This document shows, in pieces, positions 19,585 to 29,458 of a stretch of 64,000 nt of DNA. Location: positions 168,368-232,367 of the forward strand of contig NZ_QGGG01000007.1 in the NCBI RefSeq assembly GCF_003148475.1, in the 5' to 3' direction. Below the pieces are notes generated by a model. That model was not told where the DNA came from. It did no database searches and was given only the letters and a program-made list of their open reading frames with translations. Source of the DNA: Pseudaminobacter salicylatoxidans (GTDB lineage: Bacteria > Pseudomonadota > Alphaproteobacteria > Rhizobiales > Rhizobiaceae). The translations under genes and the position numbers were made by a program. Positions within the stretch are counted from its first letter, which is position 1. Each line of letters begins with the position of its first letter.

Positions 19585-20766
19585 TTGGAAACAGTCGATG
19601 TCGTGGTGATCGGGGCGGGTGCGGCCGGCATGATGTGCGCCATCGAGGCGGGCAAGCGCGGCCGCTCGGTGCTGGTGGTCGATCATGCGCCAAAGCCCGG
19701 CGAAAAGATCCGCATTTCCGGTGGCGGCCGCTGCAACTTCACCAATCTCAACGCCAGTCCGAAGAATTTCCTGTCGCAGAACCCGCATTTCTGCATTTCG
19801 GCGCTCAGCCGCTACACGCAGCGCGATTTCATCGGGTTGGTCGAGCATTACGGCATCGCCTATCACGAAAAGACGCTCGGGCAGCTTTTCTGCGACGGTT
19901 CGGCCACGCAGATCATCGCCATGCTGGTCGGCGAGATGAAGCGCCATGGCGCCGAACTGCGGCTCGCCACGCGCGCCGAGCACATCGAAAAGGTCGATGG
20001 CGGCTTCCTGCTGGGAGTGAATGGTACCAGGCTGCGCTGCCAGTCGCTGGTGGTGGCCTGCGGCGGCAAATCCATCCCCAAGATGGGTGCGACCGGTTTC
20101 GGCTATGACATCGCCGCGCAATTCGGCCTGCGGGTGTTGGAAACGCGACCGGCGCTGGTGCCGCTGACCTTCGACCAGAACACGCTGGCGCGGCTGAAGC
20201 CGCTGGCGGGCGTGGCAGTGGAGGAGGCTGCCGTCTCCTGCGGCAAGACGGCGTTCAGGGAAGCCATGCTGTTCACCCATCGCGGCATCAGCGGGCCGTC
20301 GATCCTGCAGATCTCGTCATACTGGCGCGAGGGCGACGAGATCGGCATCTCCATGCTGCCGCAAACCGACCTGTTCGAAGCGCTGCGGCAGGCGCGCGCG
20401 GCCAACGGCCGGCAGGCGTTGCAGACGGCGCTGGCCGCGCATCTTCCCAGGGCGCTGGCGCAGTCGATTGCGGAAGAGGCGAACCTGCCCGGCAATATCG
20501 CCGACATTCCCGACAGGCAGTTGCGGCGCGTGGCGGAGATGGTGAATGGCTGGCGCATCAAGCCCGCCGGCTCGGAAGGCTATCGCACTGCCGAGGTGAC
20601 GCTGGGCGGCATCGATACGCGCGACCTCGATTCCAGGACGATGGCGGCGCGCTCGGTGCCCGGCCTCTATTTCATCGGTGAGGTTGTGGACGTCACCGGC
20701 TGGCTCGGCGGCTATAATTTTCAATGGGCATGGTCGTCCGGCTGGTGCGCGGGGCAGGCGGCCTGA
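19585..20766 (+). CDS. HI0933/YhiN-family FAD-dependent oxidoreductase
   Basis: A flavoprotein of about 393 residues. The dinucleotide-binding motif VVVIGAGAAGMMCAIEAGKRG is at residues 5-25, followed by the family signature GEKIRISGGGRCNFTN (about 44-59), MGATGFGYDIAAQFG, FTHRGISGPSIL, and the C-terminal FAD loop GLYFIGEVVDVTGWLGGYNFQWAWSSG. The TTG at 19585 is the start because AAAGGAG lies 9-10 bases upstream and the family N-terminus begins here. The reaction catalysed by this family is not settled. Confidence 0.85.
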   Translation: METVDVVVIGAGAAGMMCAIEAGKRGRSVLVVDHAPKPGEKIRISGGGRCNFTNLNASPKNFLSQNPHFCISALSRYTQRDFIGLVEHYGIAYHEKTLGQLFCDGSATQIIAMLVGEMKRHGAELRLATRAEHIEKVDGGFLLGVNGTRLRCQSLVVACGGKSIPKMGATGFGYDIAAQFGLRVLETRPALVPLTFDQNTLARLKPLAGVAVEEAAVSCGKTAFREAMLFTHRGISGPSILQISSYWREGDEIGISMLPQTDLFEALRQARAANGRQALQTALAAHLPRALAQSIAEEANLPGNIADIPDRQLRRVAEMVNGWRIKPAGSEGYRTAEVTLGGIDTRDLDSRTMAARSVPGLYFIGEVVDVTGWLGGYNFQWAWSSGWCAGQAA

Positions 20767-20818
20767 CGAAAGCTTCCGCGTCAACCGCCTTTTAAAACCT
20801 TCGCGCCATGGTGTGGCC

Positions 20819-21607
20819 ATGGCTGGATTCGCGCTTCCAAAACTCAGATGGCTGTTGATCGGTGCCGTGGGTGCGGGCATATGGGCAATGACCCAGGAGC
20901 CGCCCGCGCAACGCAAGACGCAAACCCATCGCCCTGTTGCAACGGCCCCGCACAAGGCCGATCCGAAACGGCAGAGCGCGGCGGCGGTCGCGCCGGCGCA
21001 GAAACCGGCTGCGAGCCCGACGCCATCCACGCCGAAGGCGATCGTGCCTCCGTCCATGCGCCCGTCCGAACTCGTCACCAGTTCGGTCACGCGGCCGGAG
21101 CATCCGCTGCCCAGGCAGGCACCCGACAATGCGCTCTACACCACGACACGGGTGAACATGCGCGGCACCGCCGGCGTGAGCGCGCCCATCGTGGCGACGC
21201 TGAATGTCGGCGAAGCGGTCAAGCCGATCCTGCGCGACGGTAAATGGCAGCTCGTCTCGGCGCGCGGCCGCAAGGGCTGGATCCTTGCCGACTATCTTCA
21301 TCCGGCAAGCCCGGAGGCACCGCGCCCGAGCGCCGGGGTGGGGGCAGCCGGCAAGCCCGTTGCGCAGGCGGCCGTGCGAACCGTGCCGCCGGCGTCGATC
21401 CGGCCGCAGGGCTATACGCCGCCGCGGCCGCAGACGGATGCGCTGTTTTCGGGTGTGAAATCACTGTTCGGCGCGCGCAAGCCCATACGCGCACCGCAGG
21501 AAGGCGATTGCCAGTGCCCCTACGATCTCATGATAGACGGCTCGCAATGCGGCGAGCGCAGCGCCTATAGCAAGCGCAGCCGCCGCGCGGTGCAATGTTA
21601 CCTGTAG
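20819..21607 (+). CDS. SH3-domain protein with N-terminal membrane anchor
   Basis: A 262-residue protein. One hydrophobic segment (LRWLLIGAVGAGIWAM, about 9-24) anchors or exports it. Next come a Pro/Ala-rich spacer (about 28-95), a bacterial SH3 domain (about 103-160: YTTTRVNMRGTAGVSAPIVATL, then WQLVSARGRKGWILADYL), and a Cys-rich tail with DCQCPYDL, the block SQCGERSAYSKR and a closing CYL. The SH3 domain suggests cell-wall binding. It starts 52 bases after the flavoprotein gene. Confidence 0.75.
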   Translation: MAGFALPKLRWLLIGAVGAGIWAMTQEPPAQRKTQTHRPVATAPHKADPKRQSAAAVAPAQKPAASPTPSTPKAIVPPSMRPSELVTSSVTRPEHPLPRQAPDNALYTTTRVNMRGTAGVSAPIVATLNVGEAVKPILRDGKWQLVSARGRKGWILADYLHPASPEAPRPSAGVGAAGKPVAQAAVRTVPPASIRPQGYTPPRPQTDALFSGVKSLFGARKPIRAPQEGDCQCPYDLMIDGSQCGERSAYSKRSRRAVQCYL

Positions 21608-21618
21608 GCGGCTGACGG

Positions 21619-21951
21619 TCAGCGGCGCATCAACAGGCCGGCAACGAGGCCGAGCACCGCAAGGCCCACCACCGCCGTGGCAACCGGATTGTCGCGCGCC
21701 ACCTTACGCATCTCGCGGCCGTGCCTCTGAAGATTGGGAACGGCATCATGCATGCGCGACATGAAGTCGTCGTAGAGATCGGTTGCGTGATCGCGAAACT
21801 CCGAGGCGTGTTCGCGGGAATCGGCAAGGGCCGCCGCGCCGCGCTTCGACAAGGCTTTCTTCAGCGACGAGACTTCGTGGCGCAGGCTGGCGATCTGATC
21901 TTCCAGATCGTCGGTCATGTTATCGCGGAGCTTGGAGAAAGTGGAAGCCAT
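21619..21951 (-). CDS. DUF883/ElaB-like small membrane-anchored protein
   Basis: A 110-residue protein: a predicted coiled coil (about 12-40, DDLEDQIASLRHEVSSLKKAL), an amphipathic middle with a DFMSRMHDAVPNLQRHG segment, and a C-terminal membrane helix (NPVATAVVGLAVLGLVAGLL) ending in MRR. This is the layout of YqjD/ElaB/DUF883 proteins, inner-membrane proteins that associate with ribosomes in Escherichia coli. Identification rests on architecture. The start is MASTFSKL; the longer open frame to 22119 overlaps cobT antisense sequence. Confidence 0.65.
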   Translation of the reverse strand: MASTFSKLRDNMTDDLEDQIASLRHEVSSLKKALSKRGAAALADSREHASEFRDHATDLYDDFMSRMHDAVPNLQRHGREMRKVARDNPVATAVVGLAVLGLVAGLLMRR

Positions 21952-22036
21952 TCGGAAAATCCTCGTTTGGGGTGATGGCACCACAACGGCAGTTCCGCCG
22001 ATTGGTTCCCCAACCCGCAGAGGGCACCGGGAAGCG

Positions 22037-23047
22037 CTATTTCTCCGAAACGCCGGCTTCGGCGAAGCTCGCCATGCCCGCATGGCATTCGAGCGCCGAG
22101 CGCACGATGTTGACCGCAAGGCAGGCGCCCGAGCCTTCGCCGAGCCGCATGCCGAGATCGAACAGCGGGTTCAGTTCCAGCGCCTCCAGCAGCGCGCGAT
22201 GGCCCGCCTCGGCCGAGACATGGGCGGCAAGCACGTGTGCGAGCCCTGCGTTGTGGAGTTTTGCCAGCGGTGCGACGGCTGCGGTGCAGACGAAACCGTC
22301 GAGGAGCACCGGCACGCCGTGCCGGCGCGCGGCAAGCGTGGCGCCGAAGATCGCCGCAAGCTCGCGCCCGCCGAGAGCGGCTGCGACCTTCAGCGGGTCG
22401 GAGAGGGAGGCTGCATGCAACGAGAGGCCCTTTTCGATGGCCGTCACCTTGCGCTTCAGCCCCGCATCGTCGACGCCGGTGCCGCGGCCCGTCCATTTTT
22501 CCGCGCCGCCGCCGAAAAGTGCAGCCGCGATGGCCGCCGCCGGCGTGGTATTGCCGATGCCCATTTCGCCGAAGCAGATCAGGTCGGTGTCCTTGCCGAC
22601 CGCCTCGTAACCGGCCGAGACGGCGGCGAGGAAGTCCTCCTCGTCCATCGCCGGTTCCTGCGTGAAATCACCGGTCTGGCGTTCGATCTCGAGCGGCACC
22701 ACCGCCAGTTCGGCTCCGGCGATGCGGGCGAGCTGGTTGATGGCAGCCCCTCCGCCGGCGAAATTCGCCACCATCTGCACGGTGACTTCGGAAGGGTAGG
22801 CCGAAACGCCCTGCGCGGTGACGCCATGCGAGCCGGCAAAGACGATCACCTTCACCTTGTCCAGCCTGGGCATGTCGCGGCTCTGCCAGCGCGCCAGCCA
22901 TGCGGCAATCGCTTCGAGCCGGCCGAGGCTGCCTTGCGGCTTTGTCAGCATGTCCTGACGGCGGACGACGGCTTCGGCCGCCGCATCGCTGCCCATGGGC
23001 AGGTTTTCGCAGGCAGCGCGCAGGTCGTCGAGAGAAGCGAAGGTCAT
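22037..23047 (-). CDS. cobT: Nicotinate-nucleotide-dimethylbenzimidazole phosphoribosyltransferase
   Basis: CobT (336 residues) moves phosphoribose from nicotinate mononucleotide to dimethylbenzimidazole, giving alpha-ribazole phosphate for the lower ligand of B12. Visible: LTKPQGSLGRLE (residues 34-45), VIVFAGSHGVTAQGVSAYP, CFGEMGIGNTTPAAAI, GRGTGVDDAGLKRK, and the catalytic Glu near the end in MRLGEGSGACLA. It is the last gene of cobA-cobB-cobV-cobT. It must not be confused with the cobaltochelatase CobT subunit, which is not in this window. Confidence 0.95.
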   Translation of the reverse strand: MTFASLDDLRAACENLPMGSDAAAEAVVRRQDMLTKPQGSLGRLEAIAAWLARWQSRDMPRLDKVKVIVFAGSHGVTAQGVSAYPSEVTVQMVANFAGGGAAINQLARIAGAELAVVPLEIERQTGDFTQEPAMDEEDFLAAVSAGYEAVGKDTDLICFGEMGIGNTTPAAAIAAALFGGGAEKWTGRGTGVDDAGLKRKVTAIEKGLSLHAASLSDPLKVAAALGGRELAAIFGATLAARRHGVPVLLDGFVCTAAVAPLAKLHNAGLAHVLAAHVSAEAGHRALLEALELNPLFDLGMRLGEGSGACLAVNIVRSALECHAGMASFAEAGVSEK

Positions 23048-23064
23048 CGTGGGGCTCCGATAGG

Positions 23065-23829
23065 TCAAACAAGGATTGCGCTTGCCGCAAGCAGGACGAG
23101 GATTTCCGCGCCCTGCTGCAGCGCGCCGACGGTGTCGCCGGTGTGGCCGCCGATCTGGGCGAGGCACAACCAGCGCAGGAAGAGGAACCAGAGGACGAGC
23201 AGGGCGGCGACAGCCACCGCACCGGACAGGCCGAGCAGAAGCAGGGCGATTGCGCCGATCACCGCGCCGATCACTGCAACTTCGGCGGAAGGCGCGCCGG
23301 CATCGGCCGCCAGCCCTTTGGTGCGGGCGGAGGGCAGGAAATGCATGAAACCGGGGATGAGCGCGCGCGAGGCGGCATGGGCGGCGATGAGGGCGCTGAA
23401 GATTTGCGCCACGCCGGCAAGTTCGGAAAGGGCGCTCCAGCGCAGCAGGATCGAAAGCGCCAGCGTGGCGACGCCATAGGTGCCGACGCGGCTGTCGCGC
23501 ATGATCTCCAGCTTGCGCTCGGGCGTGTGGCCGCCGCCGAAACCGTCTGCGGTGTCGCCAAGGCCGTCCTCGTGCAGGCAGAAGGTGGTGAGCATCGTGG
23601 CGCCGAGCGCCAATGCCGCCGCCGCGCCGGCGGCGAGCCCGAGCCATGTGGCGATGGCGAAGACGCCGCCGCCGATCAGTGCCACCACGACGCCCACGAT
23701 CGGTGCGGCCCATAGCGCGGAAGACAGGCTGCGGCCGTTGAAATCGAGATGCGGCAGCGGCAGGCGGGTCAGGAAGACGAGCGCGAGGGCGAAGTCCCTG
23801 GCCGCCTTGTCGAAAAGCCCGCCGCCCAC
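23065..23829 (-). CDS. cobV: Adenosylcobinamide-GDP ribazoletransferase
   Basis: CobV (CobS in enteric naming; 254 residues) joins adenosylcobinamide-GDP and alpha-ribazole to complete cobalamin. It is an inner-membrane protein with about six helices. FLTRLPLPHLDF lies near the N-terminus, and the metal-binding HEDGLGDTADGFGGGHTPERKLEIMRDSRVG is split over the first cytoplasmic loop. It is 17 bases upstream of cobT, with which it cooperates, and 3 bases after cobB. Confidence 0.95.
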   Translation of the reverse strand: MGGGLFDKAARDFALALVFLTRLPLPHLDFNGRSLSSALWAAPIVGVVVALIGGGVFAIATWLGLAAGAAAALALGATMLTTFCLHEDGLGDTADGFGGGHTPERKLEIMRDSRVGTYGVATLALSILLRWSALSELAGVAQIFSALIAAHAASRALIPGFMHFLPSARTKGLAADAGAPSAEVAVIGAVIGAIALLLLGLSGAVAVAALLVLWFLFLRWLCLAQIGGHTGDTVGALQQGAEILVLLAASAILV

Positions 23830-23832
23830 CGC

Positions 23833-25146
23833 TCAGCCTCTCGCGATTGCGTGGAAGAAAGTGCCGCTGACATGGCCGCGACGGCCGCCGGCCGCGCCCA
23901 GCGGGTTGCCCTGACCATCCGCCAGTGCGGCGAGCTTTTCGTCCGAGCCGTGCGAGACGACCTGCGCATAGTGGAACTCATGGCCGCGCACGAGCATGCC
24001 TTTCTGTCCAAGCGGGCAGTCGGCCAGCAGCGTCGCCTGCCGGTAGCCGAGGTTCATCTTGCGCCTGGCGAAGCTGGTGGAGTGGCCGAGCAGGCCAAGC
24101 ATTTCATGGGTTTCGCCATCAGCGTCCACCAGCGTTTCGCCGAGTGCCATGAAGCCGCCGCACTCGCCATGGACCGGCCGCGTCGCCGCGAAGGCACGCA
24201 TGCCTGCGCGAAAATTCTGCGCGGCGGCCAGCGTGCCTGCATGCAGTTCCGGGTAGCCGCCGGGCAGCCAGCAGGTGTCGCAATCGTCGCGCGGGGCCTC
24301 GTCGGCCAGCGGCGAAAACGGCACGATCTCCGCGCCCGCTTTGCGCCAATGGGCGGCGACATGCGGATAGACGAAGGTGAAGGCGGCGTCCTGCGCCAGC
24401 GCGATGCGCTGGCCGGGCGGCGGAAGCGCATCGGAAAAATCAATGCCTCGCGGTGCAAGCGGCGTCATCAGCGCCATGATCGCTTCGAGGTCGAGCGAGC
24501 GCTCGGCCATGTCGGCGAGGCGGTCGAGATGCGCCATCAGATCGGCATGCTCGCCTGCCTGCACCAGTCCGAGGTGGCGTTCGGGCAGCGCCAGCGCGGT
24601 GTCGCGCATGACGGCGCCGACGACAGGCAGGCCGATCGCCTCGATCGCCTCGCCGGCCAGCCGCAAATGGCGCTCGCTGCCGAGCCGGTTCAGAACCACG
24701 CCGGCAATGCGCACTTGCGGATCGTAGGTGGCAAAGCCTTTGGCGATGGCCGCGGCCGTCTGCGACTGTCCCGACACGTCGAGCACCAGAAGCACCGGCA
24801 GGCCGTAGAGCCGGGCAAGGTCGGCGGCCGAGCCCGAGCGGCCGGGCGCTCCCGGAATGCCGTCGAACAGGCCCATCGCGCTTTCCAGCACGATCATGTC
24901 GGCCTGCGACGCGGCATTTGCCGCCAGCGCGTTGAGGAGCGCCGGCGACATCGCCCAGCTATCCAGATTGACGCCCGGCCGGCCGGTGGCGGCGTGGTGG
25001 AAGCCGGGGTCGATATAGTCGGGACCGGACTTCGCGCCGCCGACGCTCAGGCCTCGCCGCGCCAGCGCACGCAATATGCCGATGGTGACGCTCGTCTTGC
25101 CGGAACCCGAACGCGGGGCGCCGATGATCAGGCCGCGCGCGCTCAT
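23833..25146 (-). CDS. cobB: Cobyrinate a,c-diamide synthase CobB (hydrogenobyrinate amidase)
   Basis: CobB (437 residues) amidates the a and c side chains of the corrin with ATP and glutamine. The N-terminal dethiobiotin-synthetase-like domain has GAPRSGSGKTSVT (about residues 9-21) and KSGPDYIDPGFH. The C-terminal type I glutaminase domain has WLPGGYPELH and VHGECGGFMALG with the nucleophile Cys, and a closing His/Glu region in RGHEFHYAQ. In the oxygen-dependent route it acts on hydrogenobyrinate before CobN. It overlaps cobA by 4 bases. Confidence 0.95.
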   Translation of the reverse strand: MSARGLIIGAPRSGSGKTSVTIGILRALARRGLSVGGAKSGPDYIDPGFHHAATGRPGVNLDSWAMSPALLNALAANAASQADMIVLESAMGLFDGIPGAPGRSGSAADLARLYGLPVLLVLDVSGQSQTAAAIAKGFATYDPQVRIAGVVLNRLGSERHLRLAGEAIEAIGLPVVGAVMRDTALALPERHLGLVQAGEHADLMAHLDRLADMAERSLDLEAIMALMTPLAPRGIDFSDALPPPGQRIALAQDAAFTFVYPHVAAHWRKAGAEIVPFSPLADEAPRDDCDTCWLPGGYPELHAGTLAAAQNFRAGMRAFAATRPVHGECGGFMALGETLVDADGETHEMLGLLGHSTSFARRKMNLGYRQATLLADCPLGQKGMLVRGHEFHYAQVVSHGSDEKLAALADGQGNPLGAAGGRRGHVSGTFFHAIARG

Positions 25147-25928
25147 GGCTGCCCCAGCAGTTCGGCACGCATGGCGACGATGCCGCCGACAACGATCAGC
25201 GCCGGTGAAACGACGTTTTCGCGCTCTGCCGCCTCCACCAGCTTGCCGAGCGTCGTGGTCACGGTGCGCTCTTCGGGCAGGGAGGCGTTTTCGACCAGCG
25301 CGGCCGGCGTTTCGCCGGGAAGGCCCGCCGCCAGAAGTTCGGCCACGGTTTCGGCCATATGCGTCAGGCCCATATAGATGACCATGGGCTGGCCGGTGCG
25401 GGCAAGGGCGGCCCAGTCCGGTCGGTCGTCGGAGACGGCGGCAAAGCCGGTGGCCAGGATGATCGCGCCATTGACGCCGCGCATGGTCGCCGGAATGCTC
25501 GCCGAGGTCAGGCCGCCGAAGGCCGAGGTGATGCCCGACAGCACCCGCCAGGGAATGTTTTCGCGGGTCAGCACCAGCGCCTCTTCCGCGCCACGGCCGA
25601 AGATGAAGGGATGGCCGCCCTTCAGCCGCACCACCTTGCGCCCCTCGCGCGCCAGCTTCACCAGAAGCGCGTTGATGTCGTCCTGCGGAATGGAAAGCCT
25701 GCCGCCGCGCTTGCCGACGAAGAATTTCTCGGCCTGGCTCGCAACCGCGACGATTTCCGGCGACACCAGCGCATCATGCACGAGGGCGTCGGCCTGATCG
25801 AGCGCGGACAGCACATCGAGCGTCAGCAGGCCGGGATCGCCCGGACCCGCGCCCGCCAGCCAGACATGGCCGGGTTCGAGCACCTTCGGCTCATGCTTTA
25901 AACGTGAAATAGCTTTTTCGAGACTCAT
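25143..25928 (-). CDS. cobA: Uroporphyrinogen-III C-methyltransferase
   Basis: CobA (261 residues) adds methyl groups at C2 and C7 of uroporphyrinogen III with S-adenosylmethionine, making precorrin-2, the branch point to B12 and siroheme. Motifs: VWLAGAGPGDPGLLTL (residues 22-37), VGKRGG, VVRLKGGHPFIFGRGAEEA, and GITSAFGG. The usual GGDPF reads GGHPF here, a change at a conserved spot. It is the stand-alone form with no CysG partner domain. Start codons of cobA and the divergent cbiD frame lie within 53 bases. Confidence 0.93.
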   Translation of the reverse strand: MSLEKAISRLKHEPKVLEPGHVWLAGAGPGDPGLLTLDVLSALDQADALVHDALVSPEIVAVASQAEKFFVGKRGGRLSIPQDDINALLVKLAREGRKVVRLKGGHPFIFGRGAEEALVLTRENIPWRVLSGITSAFGGLTSASIPATMRGVNGAIILATGFAAVSDDRPDWAALARTGQPMVIYMGLTHMAETVAELLAAGLPGETPAALVENASLPEERTVTTTLGKLVEAAERENVVSPALIVVGGIVAMRAELLGQP

Positions 25929-25981
25929 GAATGCCGCTTTCGACGATGACGCGGAGCGTCGCCAAGCCTATAGATTGTGCC

Positions 25982-27112
25982 ATGACCGCCGAACAAGCTC
26001 CCTCCGAAGAAGCTCCCCTGCGTCGTGGCTGGACCACGGGTGCCTGTGCCACCGCCGCAACCAAGGCGGCCTGTACGGCACTGTTGACCGGCAATTTCCC
26101 CGATCCGGTGGAGATCACGCTGCCCGGCGGCAATGCGGTGAGCTTCGCGCTGGCGGTTTCCGAACCGGGCGAGGGGGAGGCGATGGCCGGTATCGTCAAG
26201 GATGCCGGCGACGATCCCGATGTGACGCATGGCGCGCTGGTGAAAAGCAGGGTGCGGCGTGGCGCGCCAGGCAGCGGCGTTGTGTTCCGTGCCGGGCCGG
26301 GCGTCGGCACAGTGACGCGGCCGGGCCTGCCGATCCCGCCGGGCGAACCGTCGATCAATCCCGTGCCGCGCAAGATGATCGCGCAGGCGGTGCATCAGAT
26401 CGCCGGCGAGAGCGCCGATTTCGAGGTCGAGATTTCCGTGGTCGGCGGCGAGGAGATGGCGCAGCGAACGCTCAACCCGCGTCTCGGCATTCTCGGTGGC
26501 ATCTCGATACTGGGCACGACCGGCATCGTCATTCCCTATTCCTGCGCGGCCTGGATCCATTCCATCTATCGCGGCGTCGATGTGGCGCGCGCCATGGGCT
26601 TTACCCATGTCGCGGGCTCCACCGGCAACGCGTCCGAACTGGCGGTCCAGAAATTGCACGGCCTGCATGAAGTGCAGCTCATCGACATGGGCGATTTCGT
26701 CGGCGGCATGCTGAAATATATCCGGGCGCACCCCGTTGCGCGCGTCACCATTGCGGGCGGCGTGGCCAAGATGACCAAGCTGGCGCAGGGCATGCTGGAC
26801 GTGCATTCCAACAGGGGCAGGGCCGATCTGGAAGGACTGGCCGCCGTTGCCGCGGAAGCCGGCGCGAGCGAGGAGCTTGCCGCGCGCATAACGGGTGCCA
26901 ACACCGTGGCAGAGGCCTTTTCGCTGGCTCTGGCCGAGGGCGTTCCGCTTGGCGATGCCATTGCCGCAGGCGCGTGGCGCACGGCCGCGCCAGTCTTGAA
27001 GAGCGCGGACATCGAACTCGAAATCCTGGTCTTCAACCGCGAAGGCGAGTTGAGGGGGCATGCGCCCTTCGCGCCCGTTCATAGCGTATCGCGTCCCCTG
27101 AACCGGCGCTGA
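25982..27112 (+). CDS. cbiD: Cobalt-precorrin-5B C1-methyltransferase-type protein CbiD
   Basis: A 376-residue CbiD-family protein, the C1-methylating step best known from the anaerobic B12 route. Visible: the N-terminal [17 protein letters not shown], the central [25 protein letters not shown], then HVAGSTGN and [12 protein letters not shown]. No cobF, its usual replacement in the oxygen-dependent pathway, is in the window, while cobG, cobN and cobW are. The ATG at 25982 gives the family N-terminus; 25931 is possible. The 3' end overlaps convergent cobM by 34 bases. Confidence 0.93.
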   Translation: MTAEQAPSEEAPLRRGWTTGACATAATKAACTALLTGNFPDPVEITLPGGNAVSFALAVSEPGEGEAMAGIVKDAGDDPDVTHGALVKSRVRRGAPGSGVVFRAGPGVGTVTRPGLPIPPGEPSINPVPRKMIAQAVHQIAGESADFEVEISVVGGEEMAQRTLNPRLGILGGISILGTTGIVIPYSCAAWIHSIYRGVDVARAMGFTHVAGSTGNASELAVQKLHGLHEVQLIDMGDFVGGMLKYIRAHPVARVTIAGGVAKMTKLAQGMLDVHSNRGRADLEGLAAVAAEAGASEELAARITGANTVAEAFSLALAEGVPLGDAIAAGAWRTAAPVLKSADIELEILVFNREGELRGHAPFAPVHSVSRPLNRR

Positions 27113-27843
27113 TAGTCGGGATCGTAAAGCGAGCTTTCGCGAAAATCCTGTGTCGCAAGCGATGGCCCGACGAAGATCAGCGCCGTGCGCTCGATCGGGT
27201 CTTCGGCCAGCTTTGCCGCAATCGTGCCGAGCGTGCCGTGCAGCACGCGCTCATCCGGCCAAGAGGCATGGAACACGATGGCCACCGGGCAATCGGCCCC
27301 ATAGAGCGGCGTCAGTTCCTCCACCACGCGGTCGATGGCGTGGATGGCAAGATGGATGGCAAGCGTCGCGCCAGTCGCGCCGAAGGCCGCCAGATTTTCC
27401 TTTTCCGGCATGGGCGAGGCGCGGCCGGAAATGCGCGTCAGCACCAGCGATTGCGCCACCGCCGGAATGGTCAGCTCGCGGCCTAGTGCCGAAGCGGCCG
27501 CGGCGAAGGACGGCACGCCGGGTGTCATCGTATAGGCAATGCCGTGGCGCTCCAGGCGGCGAATCTGCTCGGCCACCGCGCTCCACACCGAAAGGTCGCC
27601 CGAATGCAGGCGCGCGACGTCCTTGCCCTCGTCATGTGCCGCCAGATATTCGGCTTCGATCTCGTCGAGCGACATCGGCGCGGTGTCGACCAGTTTTGTC
27701 CCCGGCGCGCAATAGGCGAGCAGTTCGGGCGCGACGATCGAGCCGGCATAGAGGCAGACCGGGCAGCTTGCCAGCAGGTCGCGGCCGCGAACGGTGATGA
27801 GGTCTGCGGCTCCGGGGCCGGCGCCAATGAAATGAACCGTCAC
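27079..27843 (-). CDS. cobM: Precorrin-4 C11-methyltransferase
   Basis: CobM (254 residues) methylates C11 of precorrin-4 to give precorrin-5. It has the tetrapyrrole methylase fold: [18 protein letters not shown] (residues 3-20), [25 protein letters not shown], and [19 protein letters not shown], a CobM/CbiF signature. It ends the cobL-cobE-cobM unit, overlaps cobE by 4 bases (ATGA) and the opposing cbiD by 34 bases. Confidence 0.95.
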   Translation of the reverse strand: MTVHFIGAGPGAADLITVRGRDLLASCPVCLYAGSIVAPELLAYCAPGTKLVDTAPMSLDEIEAEYLAAHDEGKDVARLHSGDLSVWSAVAEQIRRLERHGIAYTMTPGVPSFAAAASALGRELTIPAVAQSLVLTRISGRASPMPEKENLAAFGATGATLAIHLAIHAIDRVVEELTPLYGADCPVAIVFHASWPDERVLHGTLGTIAAKLAEDPIERTALIFVGPSLATQDFRESSLYDPDYQRRFRGRDTL

Positions 27844-28244
27844 GCTTTGTCTCCACTGATGGCGATGGCGCAGGTGACCGCCTCGCGCACGATGCGGGGG
27901 CCGAGCAGCCGCGAGCCCGGACCCGCCGCCGCAAGTGCCGCCGCTTCCGAAAGCGAGGGCGCGCCGGTCGCTTCCAACGATAGTTCCGAATGCGTCCGGG
28001 CGCGTTTGCCGGCTTCGGCCAGTTCGGCGTCGCCGACGATGATGATGGCGCGGCGCAATTGCCGGCCTGCCTGAAAAATCGCGTCCTCGTGCTGCTTCAG
28101 CTTGCCGGTCGCCAGCGCGTCGAGCCGGGCAATGTCGAGGTCGTGCACGCCCAGCGCGGTGTTGATCGCCCCCAGAACCTGTTCCCTGCTGACGCCCTTG
28201 CGGCTGCCGATACCCGCCACGATCATGGTTTTGTCCATGACCAT
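27840..28244 (-). CDS. cobE: Cobalamin biosynthesis protein CobE
   Basis: A protein of 132-134 residues related to the C-terminal domain of Cbi[20 protein letters not shown] at the N-terminus and [25 protein letters not shown] near the end. CobE is genetically needed for B12 in Pseudomonas denitrificans, but its exact step is unclear. It has two possible ATG starts (28244, 28238) inside the end of cobL (overlap about 16-22 bases), and its stop overlaps the start of cobM, so it is tightly coupled. Confidence 0.85.
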   Translation of the reverse strand: MVMDKTMIVAGIGSRKGVSREQVLGAINTALGVHDLDIARLDALATGKLKQHEDAIFQAGRQLRRAIIIVGDAELAEAGKRARTHSELSLEATGAPSLSEAAALAAAGPGSRLLGPRIVREAVTCAIAISGDKA

Positions 28245-29458
28245 TGCGTGACCGGCATGGCCGGGCGCCAGCCCTGCATGGTGCCGACCGGAACCGCGCG
28301 CGACACCGACAGGCGGATCAGTTCGCCGCCATGGCGCGCTTGCAGCGCAAGCAGCAGCGCTTCCATTTCAAGCGTCACCGCGTTGGCGACCAGTCGTCCG
28401 CCCGAGGGCAGGGCGGCGATCGCCGCGTCCATGACGCCGGGTTCCGAGCCGCCGCCCCCGACGAAGATGGCATCCGGCGTCGGGAGGCCGGCAAGCGCTT
28501 CGGGCGCGCGGCCTTCCACGACCGTCAGGCCGGACACGCCGCAGGCGCTGGCGTTGCGGGCAATGCGGGCGGCGCGTTCGGCATTGGTCTCGATGGCGAT
28601 GGCGCGCATGGACGGATCGCGCAGCATCCATTCGATGGAGATGGAGCCGGAACCGCCGCCGATGTCCCACAAAAGCTCGCCACGACGTGGCGCGAGCGAC
28701 GACAGCGTGACGGCGCGGATCTCGCGCTTGGTGATCTGGCCGTCATTTTCGAACAGCTTGTCCGGCATGCCGGGGGCGAGCGGTAGGATGCGTGCTTCAA
28801 AATTCGATTCAACCTCTACCGCCAGCACGTTGAGCGGATTGATGTTTTTTAGGTCGAAGGTGTCGGCGATCGTCGTCGTCAGGCGCTCGGAGGGGCCGCC
28901 CAGCGCTTCCAGAACCGTCAGCCGCGAGAGGCCGAAGCCGAGTTCGCGCAGCAGCTTTGCCACCGCCGCCGGACCGTCGCCGTCGGATGTCAGCGCCAAT
29001 ATATGCGCCTTCGGGTGCAGCAGCGGCCGGATGAGGTCAATGGGCTTGCCGTGCAGCGACACCGTCCTGACGTCCGGCAATGCCCAGCCCAGCCGCGAGG
29101 CCGCGAGGCTGAAGGCGGAAGGCGCGGGCAATACGCGCATTTCGGCAACCGGCACATGGCGGGCAAGCGTGGTGCCGACGCCATGGCAGAACGGATCACC
29201 AGAGGCGAGCACGCAGACCGGGCGGCCGGAGAACGCCAGCACGGCCCGCATGCCGGCATCGAACGGCGCTGGCCATGGCTTGGCCGCGCCTGTCACCAGC
29301 CCGTCCACCAGCGCCAGATGCCGCTTGCCGCCGAATACGACTTGCGCTGTCGCAATGCAGCGCTTGGCCTCGTCGCCAAGACCCTCTACACCATCCTCGC
29401 CGATGCCGACGATGGTCAGCCAGCGCGCAGCGGCGGAGTTTTCTCGTTCAGCAGGCAT
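28223..29458 (-). CDS. cobL: Precorrin-6Y C5,15-methyltransferase (decarboxylating)
   Basis: CobL (411 residues) is a natural fusion of CbiE and CbiT activities: it methylates C5 and C15 and removes the acetate carboxyl at C12. The N-terminal CbiE-like half has [19 protein letters not shown] and [17 protein letters not shown]. The C-terminal CbiT-like Rossmann half (from about residue 235) has [19 protein letters not shown]. The start is [14 protein letters not shown]; its CAT on the plus strand (29456-29458) overlaps the ATG of divergent cobK, so there is no intergenic space. Confidence 0.93.
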   Translation of the reverse strand: MPAERENSAAARWLTIVGIGEDGVEGLGDEAKRCIATAQVVFGGKRHLALVDGLVTGAAKPWPAPFDAGMRAVLAFSGRPVCVLASGDPFCHGVGTTLARHVPVAEMRVLPAPSAFSLAASRLGWALPDVRTVSLHGKPIDLIRPLLHPKAHILALTSDGDGPAAVAKLLRELGFGLSRLTVLEALGGPSERLTTTIADTFDLKNINPLNVLAVEVESNFEARILPLAPGMPDKLFENDGQITKREIRAVTLSSLAPRRGELLWDIGGGSGSISIEWMLRDPSMRAIAIETNAERAARIARNASACGVSGLTVVEGRAPEALAGLPTPDAIFVGGGGSEPGVMDAAIAALPSGGRLVANAVTLEMEALLLALQARHGGELIRLSVSRAVPVGTMQGWRPAMPVTQWSWTKP

